A stretch of 64,000 nucleotides of DNA from Flavobacteriales bacterium (GCA_016705955.1 JADJKO010000010.1:1-64000), one strand, 5' to 3'. Shown: positions 25,212 to 33,105, counted from the first letter of the stretch. Program-made: numbers and translations. Notes: generated from the sequence alone by a model not told the origin.

Positions 25212-26675
25212 TCAATTCAAATTCAAGTACGCGCTCAAGCCGTGCACGCCACCCTCTCTTCCATACCCACTTTCCTTGTAGCCGCCGAAGGGTGAGGTGG
25301 GATCGAACTTGTTGAAGGTGTTGGCCCAGATGACGCCCGCGCGCAATTTGCTGGTGAGGTTGAAGATCTTGGAGCCTTTGTCCGTCCACACGCCGGCGCT
25401 GAGGCCGTAGGGCGTGTTGTTGGCCTTCTGGATCACTTCGTCCACGGTGCGGAAGGTCTGCACGGCGAGCACGGGGCCGAAGATCTCTTCCTGTGAGATG
25501 CGCGCGCTTTGGGCTACGTTGGTGAAGAGCGTGGGGCGGCACCAGAAGCCTTTGCCGGGCAGGTCGCACGCGGGTTGGAACATCTCCGCGCCGTCGGCTT
25601 GGCCGATCTTGAGGTACTTGTTGATGGTGCCGAGTTGCTCGCGGCTGTTGATGGCGCCGATGTCGGTGTTCTTGTCGAGCGGATCGCCCACGACGAGCGA
25701 GCGCATGCGGTGCTTGAGCTTGCGGATCACTTCGTCGTACACGCCTTCTTCCACGAAGAGGCGGCTGCCGGCGCAGCACACGTGGCCCTGGTTGAAGTAG
25801 ATGCCGTTGATGATGCCTTCGACGGCCTGGTCGATGGCGGCGTCGGCGAAGATGATGTTGGCCGCTTTGCCGCCGAGTTCGAGGGTGAGCTTCTTACCTG
25901 ATCCCGCCGTGGCGCGCTGGATGAGCTTGCCCACATTGGTGCTGCCGGTGAAGGCGACCTTGTTGACATCGGGATGGTTGACGACCGCCGCGCCCGTGGC
26001 ACCCGCACCGGTGACGATGTTGACGACGCCATCGGGGAGCTCGGCTTCCTGCAGAAGTTCGGCGAGCTTGAGTGCGGTGAGCGGTGTGGTCTCGGCGGGT
26101 TTCAGCACCACGGTGTTACCGCAGGCGAGGGCGGGCGCGAGTTTCCACGCGGCCATGAGCAGCGGGAAGTTCCACGGGATCACTTGACCGGCAACGCCCA
26201 GCGGTGTCGGGTTCTTTCCCGGGAAGGCGTAGTTGAGCTTGTCCGCCCAACCGGCGTAGTAGAAGAAGTGCGCGGCGGCGAGCGGCACGTCCACGTCGCG
26301 GCTTTCGCGGATGGCCTTGCCGCCGTCCATGCTTTCGATGACGGCGAACTCGCGGGCCTTTTCCTGCAACAAGCGCGCGATGCGGTAGATGTACTTGGCG
26401 CGTTCGCTCGCGGGCATCTTACCCCAGTGCCCTTTGTATGCCTTGCGCGCGGCCTTCACGGCGGCGTCCACATCGGCGTCATTGGCCTCGGCGATGCGCG
26501 CGAGCTTCTGCTCATTGGCCGGGTTGATGGTGTCGAAGTACTTGCCGCTCTTCGGTTTCTGCCACTTGCCGTTGATGAAGAGCTCGTACTGGGGGGAGAT
26601 CTTGACGTGGTCCTTGGACTCGGGGGCGGGGGCGAGGGTCCAGTCGAGGGGTTTCTTCTTGGTCTTGGTGGCCAT
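25212..26675 (-). CDS. aldehyde dehydrogenase (NAD(P)-dependent)
   Basis: 487 residues, full-length ALDH. Catalytic Cys in FNQGHVCCAGSRLF, general-base Glu in LTLELGGKAANI, the oxyanion Asn in VIPWNFPLL, cofactor-binding VAFTGSTNVGK and KPAETTPL, and the C-terminal EEIFGPVLAVQTF and SPFGGYKESGYGREGG boxes are all intact. Substrate is uncertain; with deoC on the same strand upstream, oxidation of acetaldehyde released by deoxyribose-phosphate aldolase is reasonable. The Cys-lacking ALDH-like gene (17378-18361) on the same strand may be its former operon partner. Confidence 0.92.
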   Translation of the reverse strand: MATKTKKKPLDWTLAPAPESKDHVKISPQYELFINGKWQKPKSGKYFDTINPANEQKLARIAEANDADVDAAVKAARKAYKGHWGKMPASERAKYIYRIARLLQEKAREFAVIESMDGGKAIRESRDVDVPLAAAHFFYYAGWADKLNYAFPGKNPTPLGVAGQVIPWNFPLLMAAWKLAPALACGNTVVLKPAETTPLTALKLAELLQEAELPDGVVNIVTGAGATGAAVVNHPDVNKVAFTGSTNVGKLIQRATAGSGKKLTLELGGKAANIIFADAAIDQAVEGIINGIYFNQGHVCCAGSRLFVEEGVYDEVIRKLKHRMRSLVVGDPLDKNTDIGAINSREQLGTINKYLKIGQADGAEMFQPACDLPGKGFWCRPTLFTNVAQSARISQEEIFGPVLAVQTFRTVDEVIQKANNTPYGLSAGVWTDKGSKIFNLTSKLRAGVIWANTFNKFDPTSPFGGYKESGYGREGGVHGLSAYLNLN

Positions 26676-26737
26676 GGTTTGTTCGTCGTAGCTGAGTGAG
26701 CGAAGGCGCAGCGACGAAGATAGCCCCGGCCTTGCTG

Positions 26738-26745
26738 TAACTTGG
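26738..26745 (+). promoter_or_regulatory. TAACTTGG promoter core
   Basis: Variant of the TAnnTTTG element, 7 nt before the ATG of the antitoxin-like gene at 26753. Confidence 0.3.
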
Positions 26746-26752
26746 CGGCACC

Positions 26753-27016
26753 ATGGGACGCCTCATCATCGACATTCACGATCCGAAGAAGGAGAAGGAG
26801 GTGGCCGAGATCCTGCTGGGCATCGACGGCGTGGTGGTCGAGCGGGCCATGGCCATCCCGAAGAGATCCGCAAAGGGGAAGAAGGTCGCCCGGAAACTTA
26901 CTCCTGGGGAGAAACGGTTCGTGAGCGAACTGAGGCAGGCATTGAAGGAATTGAACGACCACATCACGGGCAAGAAGAAATTCCAGTCGGCCCGCGCGTT
27001 CCTGCATGAGCTATAG
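26753..27016 (+). CDS. antitoxin-like protein upstream of a RelE-type toxin
   Basis: 87 residues: an N-terminal strand RLIIDIHDPKKEKEVAEILLGIDGVVVERAM, a lysine-rich middle (IPKRSAKGKKVARKLTPGEKRFVSELRQALKELNDHITGKKKFQSARAFLHEL). It precedes and overlaps a RelE-type toxin gene by 11 bp, so it is most likely the cognate antitoxin. Similar short proteins accompany type II toxins in Bacteroidota, but no named DNA-binding fold can be seen. Since the toxin is broken, its present role is unclear. Confidence 0.65.
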   Translation: MGRLIIDIHDPKKEKEVAEILLGIDGVVVERAMAIPKRSAKGKKVARKLTPGEKRFVSELRQALKELNDHITGKKKFQSARAFLHEL

Positions 27017-27357
27017 GGTCGGTGTTTCGCCAACCTTCAAGAAGAAGGCGAAGCGGTTGGTGAAGATGTTTCATCCCGCTTAGCGGGAAGTATGCCTCCC
27101 TGAAGGGGGAACTACTGGAGCTGATCGGCCTGCTGGAACAGGACCCCGAACAAGGCACTCCGATCGGCAAGCGATGCTTCAAGGTGCGACTTTCGATCAA
27201 GTCCAAAGGTGGCGGAAAGTCCGGTGGTGCGCGGGTGATCACATGCGTGCTGCATGTTGCCAAGGAAGTTCACCTGCTGACGATCTACGACAAATCGGAA
27301 CAAGGCACGGTCACGGCCAGTGAGCTTGACACGTTATTGAAGGAGGTCCCACGTTGA
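27006..27357 (+). pseudogene. RelE-like toxin gene interrupted by a 22-bp palindromic insert
   Basis: Starts SYRVGVSPTFKKKAKRLVK, then hits an in-frame TAG at 27081-27083 inside the sequence atgtttcatcccgcttagcggg (27066-27087). Removing those 22 bp restores a complete toxin: KYASLKGELLELIGLLEQDP, GTPIGKRCFKVRLSIKSKGG, SGGARVITCVLHVAKEVHLLTIYDKSEQ, ending VPR and a TGA at 27355-27357. The CFKVRLSIKSKG...ARVITCV...LLTIYDKSEQ pattern is the RelE/YafQ-like core of Bacteroidota toxins. Inactivated in this sequence unless the insert is an error. Confidence 0.8.
27066..27087. repeat. 22-bp palindromic insertion inside the RelE-like toxin gene
   Basis: Contains the perfect hairpin tcccgct-t-agcggga. 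Related to the insert at 20955-20974 in the DUF2200 gene. Confidence 0.6.
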
Positions 27358-27395
27358 TCATTGACCGAGACCAACATCGTTCAATTGGCCGAACA

Positions 27396-27668
27396 ATGCC
27401 CATCCGCCCCAACCCCTTCGCCTCGGTGACCTGGCGCACCACGTCGGGTGCCACCGAAGCGACACCTTCGGACGATGACTTCGTTGCCGGGACGGAGGAC
27501 GGTTACCTGCTGCGCGTGGAGAAGATGGACCGCAAGAAGTGGTGGTGGCAGGTGTACGGTCCGGATCGCAAGGAGGTCATCGATTCACCGTGGATGATGA
27601 ACACGATGGAGGACGCGTTCACGATCGCGGAGACGGTGTACGAGGTCCATCGCCGGGCAAGCCGTTGA
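27396..27668 (+). CDS. hypothetical small protein
   Basis: 90 residues from ATG 27396 (an upstream start at 27354 would overlap the toxin stop). Sequence: FASVTWRTTSG..., then DDFVAGTEDGYLLRVEKMDRKKWWWQVYGPDRKEVIDSPWMMNTMEDAFTIAETVY. Short beta-rich protein of a type often found beside toxin genes, with alternating Trp-rich strands and a C-terminal helix. Not recognised. It begins about 40 nt after the RelE-like gene and may share its transcript. Confidence 0.5.
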   Translation: MPIRPNPFASVTWRTTSGATEATPSDDDFVAGTEDGYLLRVEKMDRKKWWWQVYGPDRKEVIDSPWMMNTMEDAFTIAETVYEVHRRASR

Positions 27669-27999
27669 TACCATCGCAACATCTGTCGCGGTCCTTCGGC
27701 GATCACATGCTGATGTGAACGGCCCTTCGGACGTGCAGACGAAGGCTCCTCTTGCTCCCGGGCGCTCGCACGAGTTGCCGGTCGATCCTTCTGATCCTGG
27801 CCGCTGTTCAGGGTCCATTGGATCCAACGCTCTTCAACTCGTCGTGGTCGTCTGATGACAGGTCCCTCATCCCCCTCTTTCCGACCGGCTGAGCGGTGTA
27901 ATGGGAAAATAATCCGTTCGGGACCCTGTGAAAAATACGTGGTCGCTTAGGGTGAAAAGACCGGTATTGCGGATCATCCGCTCGCGCCAACTTGCCCCC
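27669..27999. other. intergenic region without a recognisable gene
   Basis: No coding signal. An A/T-rich patch near 27898-27955 (aatgggaaaataatcc, gtgaaaaatacgtgg) could hold a promoter for the small gene at 28000. Nothing more specific was seen. Confidence 0.4.
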
Positions 28000-28161
28000 A
28001 TGGATCTGACAGGCCATAGCGCACCGCCGAGGTTACCCCGCCAGAACGAGGAACCACCCTCCTCCAAGGGCGGGAAGTGGACCATGGTGCTTTGGTGGAT
28101 CGGACTCCTCGTCTTCCTGATCGGGCTCTTGGGAATACATACGTACATGAACCCTCAATAA
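28000..28161 (+). CDS. small single-pass membrane protein (53 residues)
   Basis: ATG 28000 follows caacttgcccc. The peptide has a hydrophilic start (MDLTGHSAPPRLPRQNEEPP), a basic KGGKW and one strong membrane segment, TMVLWWIGLLVFLIGLLGIH, ending YMNPQ. A G/C-rich stem followed by ccttttc lies at 28206-28244. Not similar to anything I can name. Coding character rests on the membrane segment and the flanking signals, so it is a tentative gene. Confidence 0.45.
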   Translation: MDLTGHSAPPRLPRQNEEPPSSKGGKWTMVLWWIGLLVFLIGLLGIHTYMNPQ

Positions 28162-28205
28162 AGGGGTAGCAGGACGTACTTGAGCGATACGACCTCCTCC
28201 TGATC

Positions 28206-28246
28206 CGGGCCCGGAAGCTAGCAATGGCGGCCGGGTCCGCCTTTTC
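28206..28246 (+). terminator. probable terminator between the small gene and deoC
   Basis: Stem cgggcccgg / ccgggtccg (one mismatch) followed by ccttttc. It lies between converging genes; the T tract favours the plus strand. Confidence 0.4.
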
Positions 28247-28252
28247 AGGGGG

Positions 28253-29110
28253 TCAATCAATGCTGAAGTAATCCGCGCTCTGGTAGTGCCCATCGGCCTC
28301 CTTCTGCAACTGCATCAGGATGTCGTTGGCGAGGCTGCTGGCGCCGAAGCGGAACCAGTGGTTGCTGAGCCACTCGGGGCCGAGCTCCTCCTTCACCATC
28401 ATGAGATAGTGTAGCGCCTGCTTGCTCGTGCGAATGCCACCTGCGGGCTTCATGGCGATCATCTCGCCGGTCTTCAGGTAGTGATCACGGATGGCGTGCA
28501 ACATCACTAGCGTCACTTCCATCGTTGCAGCTGGATTGATCTTGCCGGTGCTGGTCTTGATGAAATCGGCGCCTGCCGCAATGGCGATATCGCTCGCTAG
28601 GCGCACTTTATCGTACGTACCGAGTTCGCCGGTCTCGAGGATCACTTTCAAACGCGCTTCACCGCAGGCTTCCTTGATCGCAGCGATCTCGTCGAACACG
28701 AAGTTGTATTCACCGCTGTGGAAATGCCCGCGGCTGATGACCATGTCGATCTCGTCGGCGCCTTGGCTCACGGCGTATTTGGTGTCCGCGATCTTCACGC
28801 TCTTCGGTGCTTGTCCGCTTGGGAAGGCGGTTGATACCGACGCGACCTTCACGCCACTATCGCCCAATGCCTTCCTCGCGACTTTCACCATGGTCGGGTA
28901 AACACAAATGGCAGCGACGGTCGGTAGACCCGGAAGGCTGTCGTGCAAGTGCATGCCTTTGTAGCAGAGCTGCTTCACTTTGCTGGGTGTGTCGGCGCCC
29001 TCCAACGTGGTGAGGTCGATCATGCTCAGGGCCATTTTCATGCCCTGCACCTTTGTTTCCTTCTTGATGCTGCGCGCCTTGATGCGGGCCACGCGCTCCT
29101 CGATACCCAC
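28253..29110 (-). CDS. deoC: deoxyribose-phosphate aldolase
   Basis: 285 residues. Class I aldolase cleaving 2-deoxyribose 5-phosphate to acetaldehyde and glyceraldehyde 3-phosphate. TIM-barrel landmarks: VAAICVYPTMVKVARKAL, VKVASVSTAFPSGQ, GADEIDMVISRGHFHSGEY, LKVILETGEL, the Schiff-base Lys in ADFIKTSTGK, and the second active-site Lys in MKPAGGIRTS. The start is GTG; no better ATG lies nearby. Transcribed toward the full-length ALDH gene, a plausible acetaldehyde-consuming partner, though small genes now lie between. Confidence 0.93.
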   Translation of the reverse strand: MGIEERVARIKARSIKKETKVQGMKMALSMIDLTTLEGADTPSKVKQLCYKGMHLHDSLPGLPTVAAICVYPTMVKVARKALGDSGVKVASVSTAFPSGQAPKSVKIADTKYAVSQGADEIDMVISRGHFHSGEYNFVFDEIAAIKEACGEARLKVILETGELGTYDKVRLASDIAIAAGADFIKTSTGKINPAATMEVTLVMLHAIRDHYLKTGEMIAMKPAGGIRTSKQALHYLMMVKEELGPEWLSNHWFRFGASSLANDILMQLQKEADGHYQSADYFSID

Positions 29111-29252
29111 TGATCGATCCTGGGCGAATTACGGCGGTCCGGTAAGCGAGGTGCAGGAGCGGTCTTGGTGGTCATGGTCGGGATGCGGCCAAAGATAGGC
29201 GCGGGCTGCGCTGGACGGGGCTTTGATCCACCGACCCCTCCGTTCAAAAGCC

Positions 29253-29260
29253 TACTTTCG
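29253..29260 (+). promoter_or_regulatory. TACTTTCG promoter core upstream of cysC
   Basis: Near-match to TAnnTTTG, 17 nt before the GTG start of cysC. Confidence 0.35.
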
Positions 29261-29277
29261 CGCTCCATTCCAAGATC

Positions 29278-29883
29278 GTGTCGAACGAACGCCATTTGCA
29301 TCCCGTCCAGGACCGCTTGCTTCAGCGCTCCGATAAGGAAGGCCTGCTCGGGCAACGGGGTTGCGCGATCTGGATGACCGGTTTGAGCGGAAGCGGGAAG
29401 AGCACGATCGCGATCGCCTTGGAGCGTGAACTGCATGAGCAGGGTCGATTTTGCGTGGTGCTGGACGGTGACAATGTCCGCACGGGCATCAACAACAACC
29501 TCGGTTTCTCCGATGCCGACAGAACCGAGAACATTCGCAGGATCGCTGAGGTGGCGAAGCTCTTTGTTCAACAAGGCTCAGTGGTGATCTGCTGCTTCGT
29601 TTCGCCTACGATCGTGATCCGGGAACAAGCGAAAGCGATCATCGGCGGAGTGGACTTCATCGAGGTTTTCATTGACACTCCGTTGGAGGTTTGTGAAGCG
29701 CGCGATGTGAAGGGGCTCTACGCGAAGGCGCGTGCTGGCGAGGTGAAGGACTTCACGGGGATCAGCGCACCTTTCGAAGTGCCACCATCACCGGCCATTC
29801 GCATCGTTACAGCTGATCGGAGCGAAGAAGCCAGCACCGCCGAACTCTTGAACTTCATCCTGCCGCGCATATCGCGTAGTTGA
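29278..29883 (+). CDS. cysC: adenylyl-sulfate kinase
   Basis: 201 residues, starting with GTG. Phosphorylates APS to PAPS. Walker A GLSGSGKST (residues 35-43), the APS-binding DGDNVRTGINNNLGFSDADRTENIRRIAEVAKL stretch, FVSPT, and the family motif EVFIDTPLEVCEARDVKGLYAKARAGEVKDFTGISAPFE PP are intact. It heads a cysC-cysD-cysN cluster, so the three genes together convert sulfate to PAPS, for assimilation or sulfation. A 21-bp inverted repeat separates it from cysD. Confidence 0.95.
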   Translation: MSNERHLHPVQDRLLQRSDKEGLLGQRGCAIWMTGLSGSGKSTIAIALERELHEQGRFCVVLDGDNVRTGINNNLGFSDADRTENIRRIAEVAKLFVQQGSVVICCFVSPTIVIREQAKAIIGGVDFIEVFIDTPLEVCEARDVKGLYAKARAGEVKDFTGISAPFEVPPSPAIRIVTADRSEEASTAELLNFILPRISRS

Positions 29884-29892
29884 TCAAATGCA

Positions 29893-29987
29893 TTCACCAC
29901 AGAGGCACAGAGGACACAGAGGAATGCACTGCTCCCATTCAGCAGCTCGATCGACTTTCTCCGTGCCCTCTGTGCCTCTGTGGTGAA
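29893..29987. repeat. CACAGAGG repeat family, inverted pair between cysC and cysD
   Basis: Two arms of 21 bp (29893-29913 and 29967-29987) are perfect inverted complements, each built of ACCACAGAGGCACAGAGG, with a 53-nt loop. Related single arms occur at 32284-32320 and 62949-62986. Confidence 0.8.
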
Positions 29988-30000
29988 AAAGAACCGACCC

Positions 30001-30906
30001 ATGCATTCGTACAGACTCACACACCTCAAGGAACTCGAAAGCGAGAGCATGCACATCCTGCGGGAAGTGGCTGCGCAGTTCGAGAACCCCGCGCTGCTCT
30101 TCAGCGGCGGCAAGGACAGCATCGTGTGCTTCCACCTCGCACGCAAGTCCTTCTTTCCGAGCAAGGTCCCGTTCCCTCTGGTCCATGTGGACACCGGCCA
30201 CAATTTCCACGAGACCATCAAGTTCCGCGATGAGCTGGTGGTCGAGCACGGCGCGAAGCTGATCGTGGGCAGCGTGCAGGAAAGCATCGACCAAGGCAAA
30301 GTGCAGGAGGAGACGGGCTACTATGCCAGCCGCAACAAACTGCAAACGGTCACTTTGCTCGATACCATCGAGAAGCACAAGATCGACTGTGCCATCGGCG
30401 GCGGTCGTCGCGATGAAGAGAAGGCTCGCGCGAAGGAGCGCGTTTTCAGTCATCGCGATGATTTCGGCCAATGGGACCCGAAGAACCAGCGACCGGAATT
30501 GTGGAACCTCTACAACGGCAAGAAGCGCCCTGGTGAACACTTCCGCGCGTTCCCGATCAGCAACTGGACGGAGATGGATGTGTGGCAGTACATCCTGTTG
30601 GAGAACATCGCCATCCCTAACATCTACTTCAGCCACGAGCGCGAAGTGTTCGATCGTGATGGTGTGATCTACGCGAACAGCGACTTCATGCACCTGAAGC
30701 CGGAAGAGAAGCCGTACACCATGCGCGTGCGCTTCCGCACGATCGGTGATATGAGTTGCACCGGCGCTGTGGATTCACCGGCGGCCACATTGGAAGAGAT
30801 CATCGAAGAGGTGGCTTCATCGCGCGTAACGGAGCGTGGTAGCAGACAGGATGACAAGCGCAGCGAAGCGGCCATGGAGGACAGGAAGAAGGAAGGATAT
30901 TTCTGA
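30001..30906 (+). CDS. cysD: sulfate adenylyltransferase subunit 2
   Basis: 301 residues from ATG 30001 (in-frame GTG 21 nt upstream ignored because it lies in the repeat). PP-loop ATP pyrophosphatase motif LFSGGKDSIVC near residues 35-45, followed by PLVHVDTGHNFHETIKFRDEL and the CAIGGGRRDEEKARAKERVFS block characteristic of CysD. With CysN it forms ATP sulfurylase, making APS from sulfate and ATP. cysN follows 96 bp downstream across a repeat element. Confidence 0.95.
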   Translation: MHSYRLTHLKELESESMHILREVAAQFENPALLFSGGKDSIVCFHLARKSFFPSKVPFPLVHVDTGHNFHETIKFRDELVVEHGAKLIVGSVQESIDQGKVQEETGYYASRNKLQTVTLLDTIEKHKIDCAIGGGRRDEEKARAKERVFSHRDDFGQWDPKNQRPELWNLYNGKKRPGEHFRAFPISNWTEMDVWQYILLENIAIPNIYFSHEREVFDRDGVIYANSDFMHLKPEEKPYTMRVRFRTIGDMSCTGAVDSPAATLEEIIEEVASSRVTERGSRQDDKRSEAAMEDRKKEGYF

Positions 30907-30920
30907 GCACACGCTCACCC

Positions 30921-30995
30921 GCCGCGCGTTGCGTGTTACGTGTTGACGGGTTACGGGTTCGACAACACGCAACACGTAACGCGCCAACGCGCAAC
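30921..30995 (+). repeat. dispersed GTTRCGYGTTACGTGTTG-type repeat, copy 2
   Basis: Same layout as copy 1 (7303-7378): gcgttgcgtgttacgtgttg, acgggttacgggtt, then the complementary arm acacgcaacacgtaacgcg and cgcgcaac. It lies in the spacer between cysD and cysN, ending 8 nt before the cysN ATG. Confidence 0.75.
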
Positions 30996-31002
30996 AAGAA
31001 GA

Positions 31003-32277
31003 ATGAAGGATACTTCCACCCACGGTTACTTGGATATGGACCTGCTCCGCTTCACCACAGCGGGAAGCGTTGACGACGGCAAGAGCACGCTGATCGGGCG
31101 CTTGCTCTATGACACCAAGCAGATCTTCGAGGACCAGATGGAGGCCGTGACCAAGGCCAGTGCCAAGCGCGGCAATGGCGACGTGGATCTCTCGCTGCTC
31201 ACCGACGGCCTGCGCGCCGAACGCGAACAAGGCATCACCATCGATGTGGCCTACCGCTACTTCGCCACACCGAAGCGCAAGTTCATCATCGCCGATACAC
31301 CGGGCCACATCCAGTACACACGCAACATGGTCACCGGCGCGAGTACGGCCAACCTCGCGATCATCCTCGTGGACGCACGCAAGGGGATCCTGGAACAAAC
31401 CTGCCGACACTCCTTCATCGCTGCGTTGCTGGGGATCCCGCACGTGGTCTTCTGCATCAACAAGATGGACCTCGTGGAATACAGCGAGGAGGTCTTCGAG
31501 AAGCTCCAGAAGGAGTTGGAGGATTTCAGCAGCAAGCTCGAGGTGCGCGACATCCGCTTCATCCCCATCAGCGCGCTGAAGGGCGACATGGTGGTGGATC
31601 GTGGCGACCGCATGCCGTGGTACCAAGGCCCGACCCTGATGTACCTCTTGGAGCACATCCACATAGCGGGTGATATCAACCACATCGACCGGCGCTTCCC
31701 GGTGCAATACGTGGTGCGGCCCATGACCAATGAGCATCACGACTTCCGCGGCTTCGCAGGGCGCGTGGCCGGTGGCGTGTTCCGCCAGGGTGACACTGTG
31801 CAGGTGCTACCGAGCGGTTTCGAGAGCAAAGTGAAGAGCATCCACATCGGTGAACAGCGATCCATGGAAGCCTTCGCGCCGCAGAGCGTGGTGATGACGC
31901 TCGCGGATGAGATCGACATCAGTCGTGGCGATATGATCGTGGGCGCGAACAGTTTGCCGGAGAGTTCACAGGAGATCGATGCGATGATCTGCTGGTTCCA
32001 CGAGCGGCCGATGCAGGCGAACGGCAAGTACGCGATCAAGCACACCAGCCGCGATGCGCGCTGTGTGGTGAAGGAGATCAAGTACCGCATGGACATCAGC
32101 ACCCTTCGCAAAGCGGACGGTGAACCCACGTTGAAGATGAACGACATCGGTCGTGTACACTTGCGGACCACGGTGCCGCTCCACTTCGATAAGTACCAGC
32201 GCAACCGCATCACCGGCAGCTTCATCCTGATGGATGAGAGCACCAACGAGACAGTGGCGGCGGGGATGATCGTGTAG
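31003..32277 (+). CDS. cysN: sulfate adenylyltransferase subunit 1 (GTPase)
   Basis: 424 residues from ATG 31003. EF-Tu-like GTPase: G1 GSVDDGKSTLIG, G2 region REQGITIDVAYRYF, G3 DTPGH, G4 NKMD, G5 SALKGD, followed by two beta-barrel domains (FRGFAGRVAGGVFRQGDTVQVLPSG...). The C-terminal CysC fusion found in some species is absent, consistent with the separate cysC upstream. GTP hydrolysis drives APS formation by CysD. Confidence 0.95.
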   Translation: MKDTSTHGYLDMDLLRFTTAGSVDDGKSTLIGRLLYDTKQIFEDQMEAVTKASAKRGNGDVDLSLLTDGLRAEREQGITIDVAYRYFATPKRKFIIADTPGHIQYTRNMVTGASTANLAIILVDARKGILEQTCRHSFIAALLGIPHVVFCINKMDLVEYSEEVFEKLQKELEDFSSKLEVRDIRFIPISALKGDMVVDRGDRMPWYQGPTLMYLLEHIHIAGDINHIDRRFPVQYVVRPMTNEHHDFRGFAGRVAGGVFRQGDTVQVLPSGFESKVKSIHIGEQRSMEAFAPQSVVMTLADEIDISRGDMIVGANSLPESSQEIDAMICWFHERPMQANGKYAIKHTSRDARCVVKEIKYRMDISTLRKADGEPTLKMNDIGRVHLRTTVPLHFDKYQRNRITGSFILMDESTNETVAAGMIV

Positions 32278-32283
32278 CTCATG

Positions 32284-32320
32284 TCACCGCAGAGGCGCGG
32301 AGACACCGAGAACGCGGAGG
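32284..32320 (+). repeat. CACAGAGG repeat family, single arm after cysN
   Basis: tcaccgcagaggcgcggaga followed by caccgagaacgcggagg; close to the arm at 62949-62986 and to those at 29893-29987. Located between convergent cysN and the VanZ-like gene. Confidence 0.65.
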
Positions 32321-32326
32321 AATGCC

Positions 32327-32719
32327 CTAGCGCAGAAAAGCGATCGGCACAATGGACCGCTCCTTTTTCAACCGCCAACGCACATAGACCGCAGCGAGCA
32401 ATGCGCCTACACTGTTCGCTATCATATCGTTGATATCGGTGCGGCGGCCGAGGGCCTCAAGACCTTGCATGATCTCCGTGGCCAGTCCGTAGCCGATGCT
32501 GATCACGCACGCCCACAGCAAGTAGCGGACAGGCGTACCACGTACGATGAAGGCTTGAGCCAACAGGACGGCGAGCACGAAGAACATGAATGCGTGAACG
32601 AGCTTATCCAGATCCAGCAACGCGAACCAATCCCATTCGGGAAGCGCGGCGCCGGGCATCAAGCAGAGGACGAGGATCACCACGGCCCACAGCAGGGCCC
32701 AGCGCAACGCGCGCAGCAT
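32327..32719 (-). CDS. VanZ-like family membrane protein
   Basis: 130 residues with four membrane segments: ALLWAVVILVLCLMPGAAL, KLVHAFMFFVLAVLLAQAF, YLLWACVISIGYGLATEIMQ and ANSVGALLAAVYV. The conserved pattern DKLVHAFMFF ... GLATEIMQ ... RTDINDMIANSVGALLA is diagnostic of VanZ-like proteins. Function outside vancomycin-resistance clusters is unknown. It is the last gene of the ruvA-sprA-gcvH-vanZ-like run, starting 6 nt after gcvH ends, so it is cotranscribed. Confidence 0.88.
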   Translation of the reverse strand: MLRALRWALLWAVVILVLCLMPGAALPEWDWFALLDLDKLVHAFMFFVLAVLLAQAFIVRGTPVRYLLWACVISIGYGLATEIMQGLEALGRRTDINDMIANSVGALLAAVYVRWRLKKERSIVPIAFLR

Positions 32720-32724
32720 GGCAC

Positions 32725-33105
32725 TTACGCGCCGACGACGGCCTTATACTGATCGGCGGTCAGCAGGTCGTTCACCTGTGCCGCATCGGCGATCTTGATC
32801 CGTACCATCCATCCTTTGCCATAAGGATCGCTGTTCACGCCCGCCGGGTCGTTGGCGAGATCCGGGTTCAGTTCCACCACGGTCCCACTCAATGGCATGA
32901 AGAGATCACTTACCGTCTTCACCGCTTCCACGGTGCCGAACACGGTTTCGCGATCCAGGGTCTGTCCTTCGGTGCCGATATCCACGAAGACGATGTCACC
33001 GAGTTCGCCTTGCGCGAAGTCCGTGATTCCGACAACGGCGTGGTCGCCTTCCACACGGATCCACTCGTGGTCCTTGGTGAAGCGTAGTTCTGCTGGGATG
33101 TTCAT
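32725..33105 (-). CDS. gcvH: glycine cleavage system H protein
   Basis: 126 residues. Lipoyl-carrier protein of the glycine cleavage complex, shuttling the aminomethyl group between P and T proteins. The lipoylated Lys is K63 in GTVEAVKTVSDLFMPLSG; RFTKDHEWIRVEGD and GELGDIVFVDIGTEGQ are standard. Located 90 bp downstream of sprA on the same strand, an arrangement often seen in Flavobacteria, where the link to secretion is positional rather than functional. Confidence 0.95.
   Translation of the reverse strand: MNIPAELRFTKDHEWIRVEGDHAVVGITDFAQGELGDIVFVDIGTEGQTLDRETVFGTVEAVKTVSDLFMPLSGTVVELNPDLANDPAGVNSDPYGKGWMVRIKIADAAQVNDLLTADQYKAVVGA

Noticed and set aside
16273..27668. Prophage or integrative element
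   Set aside because: No integrase, terminase, portal, relaxase or transposase genes; only TA modules, repeats and gene remnants.
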